Shown piece by piece: positions 1 through 5,864 of a stretch of 8,133 nucleotides of DNA. The stretch is taken from assembly GCA_029856295.1 (NCBI GenBank), contig JAHQWS010000082.1, forward strand, positions 1-8,133. The letters are read 5' to 3'. The notes beneath the pieces are model-generated. The model was not told the DNA's origin and searched no databases. It saw only the letters and a list, made by a program, of their open reading frames with translations. The stretch's first letter is position 1. Every line of letters begins with the position of its first letter. The stretch comes from Promethearchaeia archaeon (GTDB taxonomy: Archaea > Asgardarchaeota > Lokiarchaeia > Sigyniarchaeales > SOKP01). The position numbers and the translations under genes are program-made.

Positions 1-138
1 TATTGTAAGTTTTTTAATATCACTCAATATATCCACGAATGATTCTGATTTATTCTCAGAAAAATAGATATTTTCTATTCTGCATATTACTTCAAAACCG
101 GATTCTCTTGAAATCAAGTATTCAGCTATCCCACACAT
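1..138 (-). CDS. Partial CDS, N-terminal 46 residues of an unrecognised protein
   Basis: An open frame runs leftward from an ATG at 138-136 to the window edge without a stop; an in-frame stop lies just upstream at 165-163. Only the first 46 residues are visible (start MCGIAEYLISRESGF), so the family cannot be assigned. The visible pattern is a hydrophobic strand (IAEYLIS), a turn (RESGF), a second strand (EVICRI), a polar stretch, then an amphipathic helix (SFVDILSDIKKLT). That order resembles the start of longin or roadblock-like folds, which are abundant in Asgard archaea, but this is a guess from secondary-structure pattern. The initial MCGI recalls class-II glutamine amidotransferases, but the rest does not fit that family. 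The gene is divergent from the oxidoreductase at 265 and shares a 126-base intergenic region with it. It has no clear Shine-Dalgarno site. Confidence 0.5.
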   Translation of the reverse strand, partial: MCGIAEYLISRESGFEVICRIENIYFSENKSESFVDILSDIKKLTI

Positions 139-264
139 TATGTAAAAATGATAAATAAAATTTTAAATTATTAAAAAAAGTTTAATAGTTTTAAATCTAA
201 AAATCCAATAATAAAAACATTAATTATACAATTATGATTAGAACTTAATTCAAAAAGGAGTGTG
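139..264. promoter_or_regulatory. Divergent intergenic region, probable back-to-back promoters
   Basis: This 126-base, extremely AT-rich gap separates two divergent genes and must carry both promoters. TATA-like candidates for the rightward gene are GTTTAATAG at about 180-188 and TTTTAAATC at 189-197. On the other strand, an AT-only run around 152-170 could serve the leftward gene. The sequence is so AT-rich that no single box can be chosen with confidence. No convincing operator or riboswitch structure was seen. Confidence 0.3.
256..260 (+). promoter_or_regulatory. Shine-Dalgarno site AGGAG of the F420-type oxidoreductase
   Basis: AGGAG ends four bases before the ATG at 265. An in-frame GTG at 262 lies only one base from the site, too close to be used, so this site favours the ATG at 265. 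It is the only strong Shine-Dalgarno site seen in front of any gene in the window. Confidence 0.6.
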
Positions 265-1317
265 ATGTGTAAGTTGAGATTTAGTTTCAGTATACCAGTT
301 CCTACTCCTAGGCTTGAGTACATGATTGATGGAACTAAAAAATCCGAAGCCTGTGGATTTTACTCCGTTTTTTATGCCGATCATACAACAATGCTAAACT
401 CTCCAGGAACCTGCTACGATGCCTTTTCTTTCTTAACGGCTCTCGCAATGGAAACAAAGAAAATAAGGTTATGTACGGGAGTATCTGATTGCCATAGATT
501 TAATCCGGCTCTTATGGCTCATAAAGTAGCTACTTTAGATGTGTTCTCAAATGGAAGGGCCATGATAGGAATAGGGGCCGGGGAAGCAATGAATATTGAT
601 TTATACGGAATTAAAAGAGAAAAATCTTATACAAAATTAAGAGAGTATATAGAACTCTTAAGAAAGTTCTGGACTAAAAAAAGAGTAAACTTCAAAAGTG
701 AGTTTTGGGGTACAATGAAAAATGGGTTTATTCAAATTAAGCCAATTCAAAAAACACCTCCCATATACGTGGCTGCAAATAGTCCAAAAATACGGAGAAT
801 GGCAGGTGAATTAGGCGATGGATGGTATCCATTCGTAGAAACTCCATGGACCTATAAAGAGAATTACAAGGAAGTTGTTGAAGGGGCTAAAAACGCTGGG
901 AGGGATCCCTCTGAAATTGATTACGTTTATGACTGTTTTGTAGCTATAGATAATGACGATCCTCAAAAAGCAATTGACAGATGTGATTTTTTCAAAACCT
1001 CTTATTTAGTGAATCCAACTAAAATTAACCAGGCATATCCTAATGTTAATCTACCCGAAAAACTAACAATACATAATATTCTCTTAGATGCTCCTGGGGC
1101 TGGGGATCTGCTAAAGTGTATAGATCAATTGCCAGTGACTATTAATGAAGATCTTAATTGCATAGGAACGACTGAGGATGTAATTGCAAGTATTGAAAAA
1201 TATAAAAATGCAGGTGCTACCCATTTAGCTCTCATGAATCGAGGACCTGATGTAGATAGAGTCTATGAAATTTTTAAGAATATAATCATCCCATATTTTA
1301 AAGAATTAGAAAAATAA
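265..1317 (+). CDS. Luciferase-like (LLM) oxidoreductase, probably F420-dependent, Mer-like
   Basis: This 350-residue protein is a single-domain TIM barrel of the bacterial-luciferase superfamily (PF00296 type), of usual length for archaeal members. Visible family features are the early strand ending in YADH (residues 37-40), the block GVSDCHRFNPALMAHKVATLD (72-92) followed by SNGRAMIGIGAGEAMN (95-110), the strand PPIYVAANSPK (165-175) leading into GELGDGWYP (181-189), and the C-terminal block IGTTEDVIASIEKYKNAGATH (300-320). In archaea such proteins usually use coenzyme F420, as do methylene-tetrahydromethanopterin reductase (Mer) and F420-dependent dehydrogenases; FMN use cannot be excluded. 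It should be soluble and cytoplasmic: no signal peptide or membrane helix is seen. The substrate is unknown and I do not call it Mer itself. The ATG at 265 is chosen for its Shine-Dalgarno spacing; the alternative GTG at 262 adds one residue. A T7 tract follows the gene, suggesting a monocistronic message. Confidence 0.85.
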   Translation: MCKLRFSFSIPVPTPRLEYMIDGTKKSEACGFYSVFYADHTTMLNSPGTCYDAFSFLTALAMETKKIRLCTGVSDCHRFNPALMAHKVATLDVFSNGRAMIGIGAGEAMNIDLYGIKREKSYTKLREYIELLRKFWTKKRVNFKSEFWGTMKNGFIQIKPIQKTPPIYVAANSPKIRRMAGELGDGWYPFVETPWTYKENYKEVVEGAKNAGRDPSEIDYVYDCFVAIDNDDPQKAIDRCDFFKTSYLVNPTKINQAYPNVNLPEKLTIHNILLDAPGAGDLLKCIDQLPVTINEDLNCIGTTEDVIASIEKYKNAGATHLALMNRGPDVDRVYEIFKNIIIPYFKELEK

Positions 1318-1326
1318 TAATTTAAA

Positions 1327-1338
1327 TCTCTTTTTTTC
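1327..1338 (+). terminator. Poly-T terminator after the LLM oxidoreductase
   Basis: The run TCTCTTTTTTTC, with seven Ts at 1331-1337, starts ten bases after the stop codon. There is no stem of note. Archaeal RNA polymerase terminates at U-rich tracts without needing a hairpin, so this fits an archaeal terminator. Confidence 0.4.
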
Positions 1339-1380
1339 ATCTAATATGATTTCTTTCTGAAATGTCTATAATTCGATAAC

Positions 1381-1439
1381 CTATAAATATTTTATAAATC
1401 AAAAATTAATCACTATTATTTATCATCAATTAATATTAA
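1381..1439 (+). promoter_or_regulatory. Candidate archaeal promoter for the NPD-like gene
   Basis: Three TATA-like stretches lie in the 140-base gap: CTATAAATA at 1381-1389, TTTATAAAT at 1391-1399, and TTAATATTAA at 1430-1439. The second would give a leader of roughly 40 bases. The third is centred about 24 bases before the ATG at 1458 and would give an almost leaderless message, consistent with the absence of a Shine-Dalgarno site there. The sequence alone cannot decide between them. Confidence 0.35.
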
Positions 1440-1457
1440 AAAAGAAAATGATGTTAT

Positions 1458-2522
1458 ATGGTTATTGAAACAAATATTACCAAAATGTTAGGGATCAAAC
1501 ATCCCCTTATATCCGCTCCTATGGGACCGTTCTACACGACGGAATTAACTGTTGCAGTTTCTGAAGCTGGAGGACTTGGTGTCATAAGCCACGCTTCTGA
1601 TTTTGAACGTTCAACAAAAGAAAGTCTACGTGATACTGAGAGCACTTTAAAAGTAATGAAAAGAAGTATGGAGTATGTGGTTGAGCATACGGATAAACCA
1701 TTTGGTTTTAATATTAGAACTTCAAGGATTCAAATCGACGCGCCAATATTGTGTAAGGAAATCCCAAAGTTTATCATGAACAATCCAAAATTAAAAGAAC
1801 AATGTATCTATGCAATTACTAGTGCGGGATCCTCTAAAACATTACCACAATCAAAGTCTTTCCAAAAATTAAAGGAGAGTTCAAATATTAAGCATTTTCA
1901 TGTGGCACCCGCTTTATGGCTTGCTGATAAATGTGTTGCTTCTGGAACTGATGGATTGGTAATTACAGGAACTGAAGGTGGAGGGCATCAATCCTATGAA
2001 GAAGTTAGCACTCTCGTAGTATTACAACAAGTTATGCAAAAATATCCTAACATTCCGGTTATTGCATGTGGAGGTTTTGCAACGGGTGAGGGGGTAGCTG
2101 CTGCTTTAGCTATGGGAGCTGGAGCTGTTGTTATGGGTTCCAGATTTATCGCCTCAACTGATAGCGAATTTCATCAAACATATAAGGATATTGTACCTCC
2201 AGCAAGAGCTCAAGACACCATATTGGCTACTGGTGCCTTTGGACCAATAAGGTTGTGGAAGAATAGGTACGCTTTAAGTCATCCTGTCGTATCAAGTAAA
2301 GAAGAAAAGTTGGCTATGGAAAAACAAACTACAATCGAGGAATTTTTGAAGGAATCGAACGCTTATCGATTAATTTATGAGGGAAATACTGATGATGGAG
2401 CTGTACTACTTGGTCAAAGTATAGGGATTATAAATAGCGTAGAAAAAATTCAAGACATTATCGATAAAGTTATGAGCGATGCAGAGAAAAGACTGAAAAG
2501 GGCAACAGCTCAAATTAAATAA
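1458..2522 (+). CDS. NPD-like FMN-dependent oxidoreductase (nitronate monooxygenase/FabK family)
   Basis: This 354-residue FMN-binding TIM barrel belongs to the 2-nitropropane dioxygenase-like family (PF03060 type), which includes nitronate monooxygenases, which oxidise nitronates with O2, and FabK enoyl-ACP reductases. Visible hallmarks are HPLISAPM (residues 15-22), SEAGGLGVIS (35-44), ITSAGS (120-125), the catalytic-region motif EGGGH (173-177) with His177 matching the conserved active-site His, the phosphate-binding IACGGFATGEGVAAALAMGAG (202-222), and MGSRF (226-230). The C-terminal block TGAFGPIRLWKNR (258-270) fits the family's usual end. No signal peptide or membrane helix is seen. 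The substrate is open: in an anaerobe, a reductase or dehydrogenase role would be more natural than O2-dependent nitronate oxidation. The start is supported by the 16-residue spacing to the conserved HP motif. No Shine-Dalgarno site is present. A 13-T terminator follows. Confidence 0.85.
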   Translation: MVIETNITKMLGIKHPLISAPMGPFYTTELTVAVSEAGGLGVISHASDFERSTKESLRDTESTLKVMKRSMEYVVEHTDKPFGFNIRTSRIQIDAPILCKEIPKFIMNNPKLKEQCIYAITSAGSSKTLPQSKSFQKLKESSNIKHFHVAPALWLADKCVASGTDGLVITGTEGGGHQSYEEVSTLVVLQQVMQKYPNIPVIACGGFATGEGVAAALAMGAGAVVMGSRFIASTDSEFHQTYKDIVPPARAQDTILATGAFGPIRLWKNRYALSHPVVSSKEEKLAMEKQTTIEEFLKESNAYRLIYEGNTDDGAVLLGQSIGIINSVEKIQDIIDKVMSDAEKRLKRATAQIK

Positions 2523-2556
2523 ACTAAATTAATTTAATCATGTAAAAAATTACTCA

Positions 2557-2569
2557 TTTTTTTTTTTTT
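2557..2569 (+). terminator. T13 terminator after the NPD-like gene
   Basis: Thirteen consecutive Ts begin 34 bases after the stop codon. A weak four-base-pair hairpin (GTAA/TTAC, 2542-2553) precedes them but is probably irrelevant; the U-tract itself is a strong archaeal terminator. Confidence 0.55.
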
Positions 2570-2571
2570 AT

Positions 2572-2853
2572 TTCAATCGTAAGAGTATGATTCTAGAATC
2601 TTAGCTATGTATTCAATCTATTTCGTTTAGAACGACAAATTTTACATTTTTCTCACTTTTTTTTAAAGATACGCATACTCCCTTCGTACATTTGAAATCT
2701 TTTTGCTCTTATATTCTTTTATTTCCTTTTGTGGTCTATTAAAGGATTATTTTTTCCTTAACTCTTTAAATTGGTGTTTTATTGGTATTTCACCAATTTT
2801 TTTTGTGAAGAGAACATAATTAACTAATAATTATGAATCATATTCAATCGTAA
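2572..2853. repeat. Direct-repeat-bracketed segment with subterminal inverted repeats (possible MITE-like element)
   Basis: The 11-base sequence TTCAATCGTAA occurs at 2572-2582 and 2843-2853. The match continues as GAG versus AAG, giving 13 of 14 identical bases. Just inside lie TATGATTC (2586-2593, three bases in) and its exact reverse complement GAATCATA (2835-2842, directly abutting). The 282-base unit is non-coding. Direct repeats outside inverted repeats are the pattern left by a transposed miniature element, but the inverted repeats are short and asymmetrically placed, so chance in AT-rich DNA remains possible. Confidence 0.25.
2768..2804 (+). terminator. Hairpin plus T8, intrinsic-terminator-like
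   Basis: AAATTGGTG (2768-2776) pairs perfectly with CACCAATTT (2791-2799) across a 14-base loop. Alternatively ATTGGT (2781-2786) pairs with ACCAAT (2792-2797) across a five-base loop, directly followed by eight Ts at 2797-2804. The second form looks like a textbook rho-independent terminator on the + strand. It lies about 260 bases beyond the NPD-like stop codon, so it may be a back-up terminator or the end of an unrecognised short transcript. Confidence 0.4.
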
Positions 2854-2869
2854 AAGAAAAAGAAAAAAA
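2852..2869 (-). terminator. Poly-T terminator after the complete P-type ATPase
   Basis: Read on the - strand, the stop codon is followed at once by T7-C-T5-C-T4. This is a strong archaeal-type U-rich terminator with no hairpin. Confidence 0.5.
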
Positions 2870-5773
2870 TTAGAAACTAATACCTTTCTTACGAGCTACA
2901 TATTTTACTATTTCAAAAGAAACAATGCAAATCAACGATATCAAAAAGCATACTAACCAATCGAAGGCCGTCAAATACATAAACATAAAGTTAATGCCCG
3001 CTAAAGCTAGAAAGACTTGAACTCCCGGTACATACATGAGTGCGAGAAACACTCCAAATAATAAACCAATTATGATATACATGAATTTGCTACTATCTTC
3101 TTTGAACGATTTGATCATTGATTTATTTGGACGCCTGATTTGAAAAATAAGAAAACTTTCGCAGAAAAATAAGGTCACCATTAACATTGTCAAAGCCTTT
3201 GCAACATGTAAATTCGTATTTGGCGTTAAATCTTTTGTTTCAGGACTGTAAAGATAACCGTCGTTAAATACGCCAAAGTTATGGTTCTCAGGAAATACGG
3301 GATAAACTCCAGTTAAAACGACAAAGTATGTAATTACCATACATAATGCAAGCAATGCTCCAAAACATAACATCAATATAATCGTGTTTTTAGAGAGGAT
3401 TTCTTCCGTATCACGGGGGCGTTCATTCATTACATCATCAGAAATTATGTCAAATGTCAATATCAAGCCCGGAAATGCATGAAGCGTTATAGATAAAAAT
3501 ATCCACTGCCAATAATATTCTTCATCTAAAAAGTACGGTAAATCGAGGATAACTGCTAATAAAAATTGAACAACTCCCTCAAATAAATTTATACAAATAT
3601 AAAAGAACACTACTGCCCGTATTTTTGCGAAAATACCTCTTCCTTGATGAATTCCTTTTACAATCGAATTAAAAGAGTCATCAGATATCACCATATCAGA
3701 TGCTTCTTTAGCCACATCAGTACCTTGAATACCCATTGCGATTCCTGCGTCAGCCATGTTTAATGCTAACGCATCATTAACCCCATCACCGGTCATCGCA
3801 ACTACTCTTTTTTCTGCCTGATATCGCTCTATTATTTCCTGTTTATGTTGAGGTGAAACTCTAGCAAATACTTTAATTTTACTAAACTCATCAAACATTT
3901 CAAAATTTTTAATCTCATTACCTTCAACTGCAAGGTCATCATCCTCTGATGCAATAGATATTTGATTTGCAATAGCTTTCGCGGTAGTAGGTGAATCTCC
4001 CGTAATCATTATCACATTAACTCCAGCGCTATGGCATTGTTCTACAGATTCTTTTACACCTTCTCTGGGAGGATCTAATATTGTTACAAATCCAATATAT
4101 ACCAGATTTGATTCGCATAAGTCCCTTTTGTTTTCCAGATCTGGAGGTATATCTGATAATTCTTTATAACATAAGCTTAAAATCCTGTATCCTTGTTCGG
4201 CAAAAATATTTATGTTGTGTAATACCTTTTCTTTTAAATCAGGAGTGAGGTCTTTTATGACGCCATCGTGTGATAGTATTTTAGTGCATAAAGGTATTAG
4301 TATCTCACTTGCACCCTTTGTAAAGGAATAAATCTTAGTATCTTTTTTAAATACTTTAGACATTCTTTTGACCGTAGAATCAAAGGGGAATTCCCTTATT
4401 AGTTCATAATCCTCAATTATGTAATCTCCCATACCTTTTTGAAATAAAACCATTAATGCTCCTTCTGTAGGTGAACCGATTAAGTTCCAATTGTAAATAA
4501 TTTTTCCATCTACGGTTATTTCATTTTTCACTAATGCTGAATTATTATTTAAAAATCCAGAAATTAATAGTTGCTTTAATTGGGGATGATCATCCATATG
4601 AGAAACTAAAACAACATTTTTTGGGTCATTAATTAGAAAAATATCTCCATCAGGAGCGTACCCTGTTCCAGAAACTCTAAAAGTTGAGCCATCTACCCAA
4701 ACGTATTCAATGCTCATTTGATTTTTGGTTAAAGTTCCCGTTTTATCACTACAAACCACGCTTGTTCGCCCTAAACTGTCAACTGAAGCAAGATTTCGGA
4801 TGATAACTCCTTGACGAGCCATTGCTAAAACTCCAGTGATTAGAACAACGGTAGTTAACAATGGTATGTTAATAGGCATAATATCCATAGCTGAATTTAG
4901 ACTTTTTACGATTTCCAATTTTGTAAATCCGCTTGCAATCCATATGATCATTAAGGTTATAAACCAGAAAACTAATACTGCTAATCCCAGCCATTTACCA
5001 AAATTGTTCATTTTTTTTCTTATGGGAATTTCACTAGTTCCAGCTTCTTCTAAGCCTTGAGAGATTTTTCCAATTTCCGTATTCCCGCCCGCGCTTACAG
5101 TTATAGCTGTACCGTTTCCAGTTGTGATGTACGTTCCATAAAAAATCATATTGGTTCGACTGCCTATGGGGATTTCTTGTTCTTTCAAAGCATCTCCTTT
5201 TTCCAGTTTTTTAACTGGTTCACTTTCTCCAGTTAAAGATGCTTCATTCACTTCAAGATTGGTGGATTGAATAATTCTTCCATCGGCTGGGATTTTATCA
5301 CCCTGACTTAAAACCAATAAATCTCCTGGCACAACCTTTTTAGTTGGGATATCCACCTTAGCGCCGTTTCGAATAACTGTGGTTGTTGGTGCTGATAACT
5401 CTCTTAAAGCTTTCAATTTCTTCGTGGCTCGGTATTGCTGAAAAATAGCAATAAAACAATTGATCGCTACAATTCCTAATGTCGAATATATGAAAGTTAA
5501 GTTCCCTCCCTCACCAAATATTGATGCTAGGAATATAACTAATGCTCCTATTAGATAGATCACGATCAACCAATTGAAGAGAGGAGAGAGATATATCTTT
5601 ATAAAGCCTCTGGACACTTTAGGAATTTCATTAAATCCATACTTTTCTAATCTGATTTCCGCATCTTCAATATCTAGCCCATCTTTAGGATTGGTTCGAT
5701 ATTTATCGTAAATTTTTCCTAATTCCCATGAATAATAACTTTTATCCATAGGTTCAATTTCCGTGACTGTCAT
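2870..5773 (-). CDS. P-type cation-transporting ATPase, divergent P2-like, complete
   Basis: This 967-residue membrane pump has full P2-type length and order. It starts with an N-terminal cation-ATPase domain (about 14-51), followed by helices M1-M2 (about 58-112) and an actuator domain with TGES at 181-184. M3-M4 (about 261-318) precede the phosphorylation motif CSDKTGTLT with Asp343. The nucleotide domain has GSPTEGAL (433-440) and KGAS (486-489); DPPR (567-570), TGD (591-593) and TGDGVNDA (661-668) follow. Six more helices make up the C-terminal half (about 712-957). All ATP-hydrolysis residues seem intact, so it should form an aspartyl-phosphate intermediate and transport an ion. The transport site is unusual: M4 has PINIP (300-304) where Ca2+ and Na+/K+ pumps have PEGLP; M5 keeps Asn729 and Glu732; M6 has His765 where these pumps have Asp (Asp800 of SERCA); M8 carries Glu872. 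The substrate therefore cannot be named. The ATG has no Shine-Dalgarno site. The gene lies 91 bases downstream of a paralogue, perhaps co-transcribed with it. Confidence 0.92.
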   Translation of the reverse strand: MTVTEIEPMDKSYYSWELGKIYDKYRTNPKDGLDIEDAEIRLEKYGFNEIPKVSRGFIKIYLSPLFNWLIVIYLIGALVIFLASIFGEGGNLTFIYSTLGIVAINCFIAIFQQYRATKKLKALRELSAPTTTVIRNGAKVDIPTKKVVPGDLLVLSQGDKIPADGRIIQSTNLEVNEASLTGESEPVKKLEKGDALKEQEIPIGSRTNMIFYGTYITTGNGTAITVSAGGNTEIGKISQGLEEAGTSEIPIRKKMNNFGKWLGLAVLVFWFITLMIIWIASGFTKLEIVKSLNSAMDIMPINIPLLTTVVLITGVLAMARQGVIIRNLASVDSLGRTSVVCSDKTGTLTKNQMSIEYVWVDGSTFRVSGTGYAPDGDIFLINDPKNVVLVSHMDDHPQLKQLLISGFLNNNSALVKNEITVDGKIIYNWNLIGSPTEGALMVLFQKGMGDYIIEDYELIREFPFDSTVKRMSKVFKKDTKIYSFTKGASEILIPLCTKILSHDGVIKDLTPDLKEKVLHNINIFAEQGYRILSLCYKELSDIPPDLENKRDLCESNLVYIGFVTILDPPREGVKESVEQCHSAGVNVIMITGDSPTTAKAIANQISIASEDDDLAVEGNEIKNFEMFDEFSKIKVFARVSPQHKQEIIERYQAEKRVVAMTGDGVNDALALNMADAGIAMGIQGTDVAKEASDMVISDDSFNSIVKGIHQGRGIFAKIRAVVFFYICINLFEGVVQFLLAVILDLPYFLDEEYYWQWIFLSITLHAFPGLILTFDIISDDVMNERPRDTEEILSKNTIILMLCFGALLALCMVITYFVVLTGVYPVFPENHNFGVFNDGYLYSPETKDLTPNTNLHVAKALTMLMVTLFFCESFLIFQIRRPNKSMIKSFKEDSSKFMYIIIGLLFGVFLALMYVPGVQVFLALAGINFMFMYLTAFDWLVCFLISLICIVSFEIVKYVARKKGISF

Positions 5774-5864
5774 TAGAAGATCTAATCGCTCTTATTATTT
5801 ATTTTTTCTAAAAAATATAATTTATTATAATAAAACTAATAATAATAATCATTTTTAATTTATT
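5774..5864 (-). promoter_or_regulatory. Intergenic promoter candidate between the two ATPase genes
   Basis: This 91-base, almost pure A+T spacer lies upstream of the complete ATPase gene. It contains a perfect 14-base palindrome, TTTATTATAATAAA, at 5821-5834. Next to it, towards the gene, is the TATA-like TTATATTT (about 5813-5820, - strand), which would place a transcription start some 15-20 bases before the ATG. No strong T tract follows the upstream ATPase stop codon, so read-through from it is also possible. Confidence 0.35.

Larger units (their letters stand above)
2523..2869. other. Gene-free convergent intergenic region with terminators and repeats
   Basis: This 347-base gap lies between convergent genes. 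I see no credible coding sequence in it. It holds T tracts on the + strand (2557-2569, 2657-2664, 2797-2804), a hairpin at 2768-2799, a 12-base palindrome at 2589-2600, and an 11-base direct repeat (TTCAATCGTAA at 2572-2582 and 2843-2853). The direct repeats enclose an 8-base inverted repeat (TATGATTC at 2586-2593 and GAATCATA at 2835-2842). It could be only a terminator region, or may hold a short ncRNA or a small non-autonomous element. Confidence 0.6.

Noticed and set aside
124..138. MCGIA start as a class-II glutamine amidotransferase (Cys2 nucleophile)
   Set aside because: Beyond MCGIA the visible residues lack the expected glycine-rich strand continuation and any RGPD-like motif, so the match is probably chance.
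265..1317. Naming the LLM protein as methylene-tetrahydromethanopterin reductase (mer)
   Set aside because: The superfamily is broad and many archaeal paralogues have other substrates; nothing visible distinguishes true Mer, and no methanogenesis or Wood-Ljungdahl genes are in the window.
265..2522. Operon of the two oxidoreductase genes
   Set aside because: A 140-base gap with a T7 tract and several TATA-like boxes separates them, so co-transcription is unlikely.
2589..2600. Perfect 12-base palindrome GATTCTAGAATC
   Set aside because: One or two such palindromes are expected by chance in a window this size, and it is not near a start codon.
4836..5060. Rightward open frame of 74 codons inside the complete ATPase gene
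   Set aside because: It lies antisense to the conserved M3-M4 region of a clear gene, has no homology pattern of its own and no ribosome binding site.
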